From Trebouxia sp. TZW2008 (taxonomy: Eukaryota; Chlorophyta; Trebouxiophyceae; Trebouxiales; Trebouxiaceae): a stretch of DNA of 64,000 nucleotides. The stretch is taken from positions 1 to 64,000 of the forward strand of contig BDIU01000324.1 in the NCBI GenBank assembly GCA_002118135.1, written 5' to 3'. Shown here one piece after another: positions 1 to 12,000 of the stretch (the stretch's first letter is position 1; each line of letters begins with the position of its first letter). Below the pieces are notes generated by a model, which was not told where the DNA came from, ran no database searches, and saw only the letters and a list, made by a program, of their open reading frames with translations. The translations under genes and the position numbers were made by a program.

Positions 1-2
1 AC

Positions 3-64
3 AAAAGGGGTTGTGCACTACGTGTCAACGAGCGCCTTTCCAAGGCTATCAACCCGTTACACTA
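3..64 (+). repeat. Short dispersed repeat, copy A
   Basis: This stretch strongly resembles 55276-55336: both contain a near-identical core (gtgtcaacgagc) flanked by aaagggg on the left and a cttt/ggctatca block on the right, and end in ttacac/ctacac. Copy A keeps only a weak aaagg/ccttt inverted pair. It lies at the very edge of the window, so its left border cannot be seen. It could be a small non-autonomous element or part of a decayed gene family. Confidence 0.5.
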
Positions 65-1334
65 AGTCTCCAGGCGTAGAAGCTCTTCGGCATCAAACTT
101 CTTCTTTCGCAACTTGATTTCTAGAAAGATCTCTGAGTTGTCGCAATGCTAATTCTAGATGCGCCTTCAGGTTCTCGTAAGCGGTACTCATATTAACAAT
201 TCGAAATCAAGCAGATGGCTATGAACACCACGGACAACACGATGGTGAGTGCGCCTAGGACGACCCTCAAAAAACGCATCTTATTGTAGCTGCAAAAGAA
301 ACGGACAGAATCTAGACAAAATCCGAGGTGCACGTGTTTACATGCAGACCTGCATGTCACTAGACACAGATCCGAGACACGTGGACGGAATGCCAGAAAT
401 CACTGTGACGCCTCTGGTGCAGACTCTGCAATTACTGCGTACAAATGTCTCTAGCTCTGCATGCAGAAACTCAAACATTTGAATTTGAATGTTTTATGTC
501 AGAATCCCGGGGTTGTGTACAAGGGCAGCGCCGCAAGCGGCGAATAAACAGGGGTTGTGCGTGACCCCTGGTTTCACATGGTTTTACTAAGCTTCCCAGC
601 TCAGCAGCTCATCACCACCTCCCTTCTGAAACTCAGAACTCTGAGTTATTCAGGATTCTATAGACTTTTCTTGCGGAGCTGGGGAGCTGGGCGTTACTTC
701 TACTACACCACTATAACAATAATGATGACAGAAATACGAAAATAAGCAATGGGAAGCAGTGTGTGTAGGGTGTTTGACATGGACAGATGGCTATCTGTTT
801 TTAAACAGTTAAAACCTTGTATTTGAAATTTCAAGGTTTAGTAAGGCTCTCTCCCTGCTTAGTCATGCACACCCCTTTACATGACCATGACATAACACTG
901 AAAATGCTTAGTAACAGCAATTGGTTAGTGGTCAGTGATACAAATATACATATTTGGCTCGCACTTCCGGTGTTGCCAAGGGCAGCATCTGTGTCATCAC
1001 TGTGTTGTCTGACACTTCCGTCTGACACTTCCAAGCACCGAGCCATGCAGTTGATGACGCATGAGGATTCATTGAGGAATCCGAAATTTGAAGCCAGCTG
1101 CTCAAATAGTAGTACTTGCTCTGTCTTGTCACTTTGCGGGAAGCTTCTCCGTGACTGTTTGCAATGGCATCTGCATCATTTCACCAAGGCAAGACGGGTG
1201 ATACTGGTGCTCGTGTCAGACTTAGCGATGTTGACTCACGCTGAAAGGCTTGAGGTATCTTGCACGCTGTATACACGTAGCCTCTCAGCCCAGTGATCAC
1301 CTCATCCTCTTCGATCGCTAGTTTACGTCACCAA
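65..1334. other. Upstream region without a recognisable gene
   Basis: Only short unconvincing reading frames lie here. There is an A/T-rich stretch around 700-830 and no clear TATA box. The region must hold the promoter and 5' UTR of the VWA-domain gene that starts at 1335. I see no tRNA, rRNA or complete mobile element. Confidence 0.5.
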
Positions 1335-4300
1335 ATGTCGGGCGCTGTAAGCTTAACGCACAGCTTGAGCGCGTCTGCCGTGGAGTCGGCATCACAGCAG
1401 GAGCTGCTGCTGTTGGCGTCCCTGGTGGCCCCGGAGACCGCTGCACAAGCTGAAAGAAGTTCTGTTGATCTTATTGCTGTCTTGGACAGGTGATACACCC
1501 GTCCTGACCTAGCTTGCAACGACAAAGAGCCTTGCACAGATGCAACTGGCAGGGATCCCTCGTGGCCCTCTCAGCTTTTGTGTTCACGCAGGTCTGGCAG
1601 CATGGGGGTTGCAAAGCTGCAGGCTGTGAAGGACACCACAACATTTCTGGTGCAGCAGATGTCATCTCAAGACAGGCTGGGTGTTGTAAGCTTTGATGAC
1701 CAGGTGAGCTGTTCTGCCAGCTTGCCTGTAGCTTGGCTGCCAGCAGCTGTCAAATGCATGTCCTTTTCTGCTGTGTTCGATGATATACTGGCATGCTAGC
1801 AGGTAATTGTCAACTTCCCTCTAAGGCCCATGAACCACGAGAACAAAAAGGTGGTTGAGGCAGCCATCAGTGGGATAAGTGCTGGCGGAGGAACTAATCT
1901 GTCAGGAGGCCTGTTCAAGGGGATTGATCAGCTTCAGCAAAGTGCAGTGGCTGAGCAAGCAAGCGAGACCTCAGGTATGTCAAACAAGCGCTTCAGCCCT
2001 GTGCACGCTGCTTTTGTCCAGGTCCGATCCCTGCAACTCAGCACTTTGCAGCCTCTCAACTCCTGTTGTTACTTGTGCTGCACCTTGTACAGCAGTACCA
2101 CCATGCGGAAAATCTGCAGGTGACTCATGTTGAATACAGAAGCTGTATGCCAGATTGTGTACAAAGGTGCCCAAAAAAATGTGTGGACAATGTGTACATG
2201 CAGAAACCTCTGAGCCCCACGCATCACCCACGGACGCAGGACCTAGTCAGCACTCTGGCCAGTCACAGCGGGTCAGAACAGTCTTTCTCTTCACAGATGG
2301 TCAAGCAACAACAGGAGTCACCAACAATGAGAGGCTGAAACAGATCCTCAGCGTCATGTTGCAAAACGCCATTTCTCCTACAATCTACTGCTTTGGGTAT
2401 GGTAACAACTACAGCACAGATGCCCTTGACAGCATTTCGCAAGCTGGTCAAGGGTCAAGCTGTTTCATTGAGGATGCTGAAGCCATCCCTGGGGCTCTGG
2501 CAAGCGCCCTTGGAGGCCTGATGAGCATGTCTGCACAAAACGTGGAGCTTACCTTCACGCCTGAAGTCAGTGTCAAGTAGCAAGCCTGGATCTGCAAACC
2601 ACATGCCATGTCAATCATGTCACAGCTTTGCAGACGCCAGAATCTTGCAAATATAGCGCCTGGTTAGTTGTCATGTTTCAAGAATGCATCATGTGCCTTT
2701 CAACGGATGGTCACTGATGCGTTGACAGACTGTTGCAATTCAACTCTAAGCTGGCTCTCACTCTGGCACACTTGAGACTGCGTTTAGGACAATGCCCAAT
2801 GGGTTGACATGCGATTACTCTTACAATGCAGTCATGCTTGTGCAGGCAGGAGTGAGCATCAAAGAGATTGATACATCATTCCCTACCACTATGCAAAGTG
2901 GCTCACATATAGTGACAGTTGGGGATCTGTATGCTGAAGAAAGGAAGGACATACTAGTCAAACTGCAGGTAGGCCTTGGGCAGCACTGTACTGAGTCATG
3001 TCAAGCTGTGTACTACACAAGCTAATAAGTTGTCAAAGCAGTTTCAGTTCATGACCTTCAAGCCTGTTGTGTCTCCCCACATAGCATGGGAGACCTGCTT
3101 TTCCAGCGCCTAAATACATCGCATATCTGTCATCATAGCTGCATGTCCTGTTGCAAAAGGGCCTGAGCATACATGCTTTGCTTTGGTCACTTGCTTTGCA
3201 CAGACCTGCTAAAGCTCTCGGCGCTGACCGCATGACTGACTATGACACGCATTGCATGACTGCAGATAGATGCACTGAATGAGCCAAGGAATGAGCAAGA
3301 GGTTGTGAAGCTATCGCTCCGCTGCCTGAACCTGGGCCAGGGAAGAATGCAACAGAGCGACAACACTGCCGTGGTTGGTCGCCCTGCCCAGGTGCCAGAA
3401 GGCACAGCAGCTAATCTGCAAGTCCAGGAAGCCGTGTTGCGCCTAAGTACCGCCAAGGCAATCAGGGACGCAGTGGCCAAAGCAGATGCACATGACTTTG
3501 CAGGGTATGAGCCATTGTAAATGCCTTGCAGTGCAATGTCAGTTGGTCTCATGTGATGTTTGCAACCCATCCTACACAGCTCAGTTGACGACTGGTGTTC
3601 TGAGGCTTGCAGCAAGCATGCAATAGCACATGCAGCATCTTATGCCCTGGCACTCATGTTTTGTGCAAACTACTGTTGACTGCCAATGTTGATGTGACAA
3701 AGCTTGTTGACCAACAGCCAGCACAACAGATAAGCATCAGACATCCTGCTACAAAGTCTGTCTATGCTGCAGGGCTCGCAATCTACTCACAGACCAGCTG
3801 TCACAACTACAAGTGTCCCCTCACCAATCTGAAGTGATCACCGCTCTCGGCCAAGACGTACAACAAGTTCTTGATGGGTACCGCCATTCTGGTTTGATGC
3901 CAACCAGCCGCAATGCCAATCTGGCCATGTCAAGAAGCCACGCCTCACAGCGCAGAACATGGCACTCATCCACTACGCCAAATGCACAGACCCGGACACC
4001 GTATCTCACCTCAGCTCAGATCGGCATGCAGACTTCAGCTACTCAATCTGTAAGATCGGGAAATACACCTGCCGCCGCACAATCTGGTGGTTCAACCCAG
4101 CCCGCCCACAGACTGCAGCTTGGTTCTGCTACACAGCCAGCTTTCTCGAGTGCACCACCCACTCAATCTGCACCTTGGGACAGCTCTATCTATGGCAGTG
4201 GTAGGAGGGCAGCCAGAGCAGCTCTGCAAAGAGCTCCATCAAATGTCTCAGCTGCAGGTACAGTACTTTCTCCTTACAGGGACACTTCATAAGGCCATTC

Positions 4301-5075
4301 TTAATATGAGGACAATGCAATCAGGAAGCACCTCAGAAGACTGCAGTCTTTGCACCCTGACTGCATTCTTGACTCTAAGCGAAGACATGTCAACCCAAGG
4401 GCAATTTCTTGAGTGAGCAAAGCAGCTGTTACAAGAAATGCTATTCACAAAGTGCTCCTCATATCAGCTCATATCAGCTCATGCTTGGGGCAAGTCTTCC
4501 CGCAACCTGTGGGTCATACATTAGACTTTGACCCATGACATCCAGCTCTAAATGAGTCAAAGTCTTTTGCTGAAAAACCTTTTGCATGTGTTGCAGGTAC
4601 AGAAGTGTATGAGCCAGTGGTAGCCAATACTTCTTCAGGCACAGCTGCATCAGGCGATCGTAGGCCACGATCTCCTGTGATCTACGCAGAGCTTTCATCA
4701 GATGATGAATACATAGATGCTGATGATTATATAGATGACCCTTGGGCGGATGTGGAAAACCATGTGGAGGACTTGACAACAGCAGCAGACCCGCTAGTTG
4801 CAGCATCCCCACGCAATGCACCAGCATCTTTCCACTTCCCTGGTCGCCTCCAGACTCTGCCAGACACCCCTTCTATGAACAACATGATGCCAAATGCTGG
4901 CAGGCCTCAGCCTGGCCATCCCCATACTGACAATGTCTCAACTAACAATGTCTCACCTGACAATGACCCAAGGCAGATAGCACCTACAGATCCAAATTCT
5001 GGGCAGCAGAACAGTGTGAACAACTTGGCAGAGGCTTTGGGGTCATCAGCTCGTATATCCAACACATTTACATAA
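1335..5075 (+). CDS. Von Willebrand factor A domain protein
   Basis: Eight exons join in phase: 1335-1489, 1592-1703, 1803-1974, 2204-2565, 2846-2968, 3266-3504, 3773-4257 and 4597-5075, giving about 708 residues. The VWA domain covers roughly residues 40-230. Its metal-ion-dependent adhesion site is visible as DRSGS (residues 51-55), a GGGTNLS loop, and the FLFTDG strand with the final Asp. After it comes the conserved VGDLYAEE segment of the plant/algal VWA family and a helical region. The tail from about residue 390 is Ser/Thr/Pro-rich, then strongly acidic (EYIDADDYIDD). Plant WAV3-type relatives carry an N-terminal RING for ubiquitin ligase activity; none is seen here, and the start at 1335 already lies just before the VWA domain. 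A cytosolic protein-interaction role is likely, but the partner is unknown. The gene runs tail-to-tail with the PIMT-BTB gene. Confidence 0.88.
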
Positions 5076-6028
5076 GCTGATGACACAGAAGCATGTCGAC
5101 CAGCAATCTTTTCAGTAGGCTTCCTTGATGGATATACAGGATGATGTAGGCAAGACCTTCTCTAGTGCAATTTGTGTGTGACCCTACGCTATCTATTACG
5201 ACTGCTTGATGCACAGGTCTGAGCAGTTGAAGGGCAAGCCAATCCAATTTCGTGCAGCATGTCTATCAGGTTTGATGTGAACGATATGCTAGGTGTTGCA
5301 TGACTGAATGACCTGAGTATCAAGAGCTCAAGTGTGCCTGGTATCGCCGTTGATACTTTATGGGTGCACTGCCTCGGAGACTTCACCCTTGCAGCTGTGC
5401 ACCACATAGCAGACTGTCTAATGTGGAAATGATGTTCATGCTGACAGTAGGGAAAGGGTGCCGATCAGGCAGCGCTCACCTCTGCCGCATGCATATGCAG
5501 TCATCAGAATACTTGGTTAGCCTGATACTCAAACAATTCATGCAGGTCCGCTGCAGCATTGAAGCTAAAGTTCGATTTTGACTTCAGGCCGGAACTCACA
5601 GCCGTTGCAAGCAAAACCATATTGTTACAGCCAAGACACAAAAAGGACTTGCAATCAACGTGTCAGCAATCTAATATACACTACCAAGCATGGGCCAAGC
5701 TTCAGCACAACATGGAGAAGGACGTGTACATGTGAATTCTGAGCAAGGATGGGCTGTACAATGACAAAACCGAGCAAACTTTAAAGCATCAGGCAACAAT
5801 GCAAAAACTCCCTACACACCAGTGCTAGTCTACAGCATCAGAGATACTACTTGTTCTTATCGCATGTACAAGCTGTACAGAGGCACAAACAGGAGGTGCA
5901 GCCTCAAAATTGCATTAGTGACATCAGCTGCGCATTGTACAAGGACTTGCTGACATGCCCAAAAATCCGAGAGGGGTTTTGAAATCCTCGAAATTCTGGA
6001 CAAAACTCTGGGCTTGGCTTGCGCAATA
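5076..6028. other. Convergent intergenic region
   Basis: This is the space between the stop of the VWA gene on the plus strand and the stop of the PIMT-BTB gene on the minus strand. It should contain both 3' UTRs. A TTACA (TGTAA on the minus strand, the usual chlorophyte poly(A) signal) near 5620 could serve the minus-strand gene, but it is about 400 bp from the stop. No further gene is seen. Confidence 0.4.
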
Positions 6029-9000
6029 TCAAAATTCTGGTAGTGGCTTGCGACTTGCCACTTCCTTGAGCAACCTCTGCACATGAGTATGCATGGCACA
6101 GGCCTCAGCAGCAATCATGTTCCTTTGATGGCTGTTGAGGGTCTTGAAGTTTTCAGTGGCTGCCACAGCCCCATAGTGATGCACTATGTAGTCCAGGCAC
6201 ACAGCACGCAGCTTAGGTAAGCCTGACTCATCTGCCAACATCAGCAGAGCAGCAGCTGCCTCGTGAGTGCCTGCACAGCATACAGCTGAATCACATTCAC
6301 ACCACATCAACTGTTGCAAAGCTCAGCAAGAAGGTCATCATTACATATGAGAGTAAATTTTTGGCTGTGGGTCACAACCCACATGGTCTCAGTGAAGCCA
6401 AGAGCCATGCATGCAGGCTACTTTTAGAGTGACATGCTTTGGTGACTGATGAGTTGACTCAGCACGCATGAAGAGCAGATTGCCCTCAAGCAGTGCAGTA
6501 AAAGAAGAAGTAAGGCCATGACAGGCTGCAGACACACAAGACACTGCATTCAGACATCAGGCTGACTTGCTAGATGCCGCAATCTACAGACAATCACCAC
6601 TGGAAGCACCAGCTGACATAGACCGGTAGCTTGCAGCATCTGTAGCTGGCATGGGTCAAATCTAATTGACGCTTCCTGCAACATTGTGTGTTGCCCTCAG
6701 CAGCTAGCAAGCCAGCCCGACGTCGGAAGGTTGCATCCCTGTCAAAAAAGGCTGCAGCTGCAGCTGGGCATTGGCTGATGCGTAACAGGCACACTCTGAG
6801 CATACAGGCAGACAAGACACTACAGACAGAAGACCAGCTGGCTACATACAGCGGGGCCACAAGCATCAACTGAGGAAGCATCTCTAGCATCGGCCTGTTG
6901 CTTGCACCATTGCTGGTTGATGTTTCCTAGTGGTGATGTTTGTTGCCTGCAGCAGCTAGCAAGCCAGCCCATTGTGAGAAAGCAGCATCACTGCCACAAA
7001 AGGCTGCAGCTACCATTGGCCATTGGCTGATGCCCAACAGGCACGAAGCATGAAGAATTACAGTAAGTTTACTTCATAGCGGCTGCTTTGAGTATCAAGA
7101 CAGCGGTCCTTACGTCAAAGGTCCTTAGAGATACCACTGCAGTCAGGATGCATTGATATAAGGACTTTCTCTCAATGTCAGGACTATGCAGCTGAGCACC
7201 AATCACTGCATTCACAAAGTCCTGATATCAAGGTCCTTTTCAAGAGTGTCCTTAAAAAGGGAAATTACTGTACAAGGAAGGAAGGGTTCACAGGAATGCT
7301 TACTTTCATCATCTTGATCACCCTTCTTCACAGCTTGAGCCAACATGGCTTCGCACAGACCCACCAGGTGGGCTGCCCCATAGTAGTGCGCCACATGCAG
7401 CACTGCCATGACGTGCTGGGGAGAAGAACGGGAGTCCAGCTTGTCATAGTACAGGTAGTGTAGGAAAGTCTCAACAGCATCCTGCAGACCCACATCAGTA
7501 ATGGCTTTGCTGTTGATGCCAAGTGTCATCACCGCCATTTGTGAAATGGCGTCCTGTGACAGAAATCACAAACAGCTGTACACCTCGGCCATAGTTTTTT
7601 TTGGCGTGTCCCGGACACAGGGTGCTTCCAACAACTCATGGAAAGTGGTGGCACTGCTTTGCATGGAATGAACAAGATCTGACATTTGCTGAGTTAAAGT
7701 TTTCCACATCGTTGTGCTGTCCAAGCTGAGGTCTGCATGTGAGCCGTTGCCAGCTGTTTGATACCGTTGTGCACCCCTGGGGTGTCTGAGCTGAAGTGCT
7801 TCAAGGTCTTACTTCCAGTCTCATAATTGGAGACAAGCAGAACCATAATAGAGTCAGAAACATCAGCGCCGCAACTGTCTGTATGAGCACAAAGAGTTGT
7901 GGCATTTTGCATATCTGATGCTGCCATGAACACGCCTTGTTCCAGGTTTGCGCCCCAAGCAAAAGAAGACAAGATGACATGCTTGAGGACAAGAGTCTCA
8001 GGAAGGTTGCGTCATGCTGGATGCAGTCCAGTAAGCTGTTACAGTGCCTGTTTGGCCAGGTGCTATGGTCATGTGCCCCGTGCTGCCTCAGAGTAACTTG
8101 GCAGACCGTTGTTGCTCAAGTAAACATAAGGCAGACTGGAGCCCATAGCCTAAGGCAGACTGGAGCCCATAAAATTAGACACCGTGCGCGCCCAAAGCAT
8201 TGCAAAGGCAGCATAGATGACGCAGGACTTGACTATCTCACTGTAGGCATCACAATGTACACTAGCCACAGGCTGCAAGAATGCTGACCTTTGAGAAGTG
8301 CTCTGGTACTTGCAAATTGGTGCCTTCAGCGTCGCGCATGCCGCTGTTCTGACGCGCTCTGCACAGCTCGGACCTGTTGTTCACCACATGCCTGCACGCA
8401 ACACCACCTCCTCAGTATCAGCCTGATCCTTTGTGAGTCAAGCACTGTGCATGCCATGCCTGCAGACACAAACACCTGATCCGCAACCTGAAAGCAAGTT
8501 GGTCAAGCACCACACATGCCAATGGCCCCATGCGCTCTGCACATGTCTGACCTCTTGTTTACCACATGTCTGCACAGAAACACTCTGCGATCAGCAACTT
8601 GATTGCTGGATAGTCAAGAATTGCGCATGCCACTGCTCTGACGCGCTCTGTACAGCTCAGACCTGTTGTTCACCACATGCCTGCATACAAAACCAACTTC
8701 TAAATATCAGCCTGATTCGCTGTGAGTCAAGCACTGTGCATGCCATGCCTGGCCTGCGCACAAAGACACCTGATCAGTGACCTGATATGAAGTCGGTCAT
8801 GCACCATGCCGATGTCCCCACGCGCTCTGCACATCTCTGACCTATGGTTCACCATATGTCCGCGCTTCAGCACATCTTACAATCAGCAACCCAGTCTGCT
8901 TGCAGTCAGGCAGCCATGAATACTGTTCAAAGCCTGCAAATCAAAACACTTTTCAGCAATTTGAGCAGGACTCGAGCAAATTTTAGTCAATGTTGTGTGA

Positions 9001-12000
9001 CAATGCTGCCCTGTATCTGTGCATTGCTGATGTCAACAACATGATTGCTGTGACTTTCTAGTTGACCGTGCTGAATGATGAACAGCACAGATTGGCACAC
9101 CACAGACAGCATGCAACACATGGCCAGAATAAATCAGGCTGTCATGCGCGTTCATAAGCCATGAGTCTTGAATGCGCATGGCAGCTTGAAATATCTTCAC
9201 CATGCTATGCATGCTGTGGCAAAAGCCTTCAAGCTGGTGGCAGCTGACTGTGTACGGCTCATGCCAAGCTGTGCTGCCACACACAGAACAGCAAAATAGG
9301 CTCTGCCATGATCAGAATGTGGACACACAATGGCTGCAGATACAAGCTTTGAACAACCCTAGGGGAAACATGACCCACGCTTGGATTGACAACCTGCACA
9401 TCCAGTGCGGCATGTAGTTGCTGACGCAACAGAACACTGCTTTTGACTCTACGAAAGTGCCACTGCAGAGTGGAGAATGTGTTTGCTCTGTGGTCTAGTT
9501 GAGCATGCTGAAGCTTTGACAGCACAAGTTGGCAACCCACAGACAGCGTGCAGAACATGGCCAAATGTTCCCAAGTGGGCAGCTTGCTGCCATTGCTTCA
9601 AACATCCTGGCAAGGCTCTGCACGCTGTGGCAAAAGCCTTCAAGCTGGTCGCAGCTAACTGTGTGTGACTCATGCCATACTGTGCTGCCATACACACAGC
9701 ATAGATTACCAAACTTGGCCATGCAGGGCTTTAAGGTCTGATGAGCTTCTGCCTCAACACAACATCAAGCATACTCTTAGCATTTTGCAGATGCAAGGTT
9801 GTTGAACATCTATGCATCAGAATAGGCAGCCATCTTTGCCGGATTTAACATTTCGGGATTATGTAGTTATTGCAGACAAAGATTGGCCAGCAGTCATGTG
9901 TCACGCATAATATAGGCTAGAGACCGGGTAGCCAATTGAGCATTGTGCTGTAAAGCATGTGGAATCACACACATAGTTGCACATGAAAACATAGTGGCGT
10001 TCTTGTGTGGCATCACACACGAAAGCTCACACATGAAAGCCCGCCCCCATGCTTTCACTGTGCAAGCAACAGCAAACACAGCTTCACAAGCAGCCCTTGC
10101 CATTTATAGTAAGCAAATGCAATCAAATATTCACTCTATCTGTGTACTATGCATGCACTTTTTGCATAATTACCCGCTATGGGTCATTAGGCTGTGCCAG
10201 TTCCAGCTCAGAGGTCAAAAGCACAGCACAGCAGGGCCTGTCTCAGGTCTTGCACTCACCTGAAGCTGTCAAATTTGACCTCCACAACATTGAAGCGCTC
10301 CCTTTTTGTCACTTTCAAACAACATTTGCTCCTTTCATTTCTCACTTGTCAAGGCCGATTCAAGGGTAGGTTGCACTGTAATTTCATTTGTGCACTTAAG
10401 TAGTATCAGTGTCGCTGAGTACACAAGTGCTTGCCTGTGCACAGGAATGCTCCAGCCATTGCCCAGCATGACCAAGTCAGGGGGCCCCAGCTCAGCCAGG
10501 TCCAGCTTGACAGGGGCGGGGCTGCTGCAATCAGCCCCATGCAGGGCTGCCTCCTCTGGCCCCGCACTTTCTGCAGTCACAACAGAATGCCAAGTCAATG
10601 CAATTCACCTTTGTGTTTGCATGGGACCATGTGTAGAGCAGCAGGCAGTTATAGCAATAACAGTCAGTTGAGATGTGAAGTATGACCAGCTGGCACCAAC
10701 AAGAAGAGCAACAAAACAGGAATTATCAAGTAGCAGGTGCTGCTGCTGCTTTTCATGCTGATGCACGATGGCTTTGTACAAAATACAGCAGAACAGCATT
10801 GGAATGGCAATAAGGCATTGAACATGCAGCTACTAGCCAGAGTGCTGCTGCATGACAACAAGACCTGGCACAAGACCGTGTAACCAAGATGGCACCAGCT
10901 GACAGATTTGAATCCAAAGTCTGGATGCAGAGATCCACTCTGTATCTATTTTGATCACTGCAACTTGCACAGGTCTGATGACAGTTTGCACAGCAGCATA
11001 ATTGCGAGTGCACAGACTCTCAGCAGCAGCAATGTGCAACAGTACAGTTTTTCTGAACACCCTTGTCGGGCCGTACATGTCACAAGCAAGCATGTGAACA
11101 GCAATGGTCTCAACACACTGCAAAGCAAAGGGTCATGCAATCTCACTAGCATCCATCCTGCAATGCTGCGAGGCAAATGGGACATACCATTGCAGCCAAG
11201 GCTGCCGCTGCATGAGGATAGGAACTTGGCGACTCGGGTGCCCCACATGCGTTTTGAGCCTGAGCCTCCACTCCTTTCCACCTCTGCTGCTTTCTCACTG
11301 GCCATCATAAAGCTGCTCTGGTCACTGCCACTGCTGCTGGAGTACCCTGATGCAGCATCACAACAAAGCTCAGCGACATCTGGTAGGGCTGCTGCTGCAG
11401 GGTGACAGGAATTTGGCCACTCGGGTTCCCAACATGCGCTTTAAGCCTAAGCCCCCACTTCTCTCTGCTTCTGGTGCCTTGTCACTGGTGGCTATCTGAA
11501 GCCGCTCTGATCACTGGCACTGCTGCTAGAGTACCCTGAAGCCTTGTGCGCATTCTGACTGTGAGAACATGGTCAAGCACTACTAGAATGAAAACAGACT
11601 GATGAAAGCACAAGAATTGCTTGCTACTGCAAGCGCGAATCACTGCAACTGCTGCTGGAGTACCTTGAAGCAACCACATGAAAAGCTCAACAGTACAAAG
11701 TACCAGGACTGCTGGAGCGCGCTTGAGCACTGAGCACAAGCTCAGCAATTGAAACAAAGCAAGCTGCTTTCGCTCTGTGTAAAGGCAAGAGTTGCCTTCT
11801 AGCGCATCCATCACAGAGAACAGCTCACTAAGAGGTGGCAGAAATGCTAGGGTCTTGAGTGGAGTGAAGCTGCAGTCACACAGCAGTGTTTTGTCTCTAG
11901 GATCATCTATTACATTGGTGTCATTCATTGTGCTTTTGGACGCAAGCTGCTTACATTGCTCACACGCCTTGCTCTGACGTGACAAGCTGAACATGGGGTG

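Larger units (their letters stand above)
7679..10434 (-). other. Poorly resolved intronic stretch of PIMT-BTB gene
   Basis: The reading phase does not connect directly from the exon ending at 10435 (or the candidate exon ending at 10260, which reads FNVVEVKFDSF) to the exon starting at 7678. At least one small exon is therefore missing from my model. The interval is dominated by local tandem duplications, described separately. The exon at 10435 may use a GC donor (CACAG|GCAAGC). Confidence 0.4.

Noticed and set aside
8283..8780. Cys/His-rich small proteins on the plus strand
   Set aside because: They arise from repeated tgc/cac triplets of the tandem repeat and show no spacing of metal ligands.
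8320..8850. CRISPR-like array
   Set aside because: The units are long (about 293 bp) and diverged with no short identical repeats or unique spacers, and the genome is eukaryotic.
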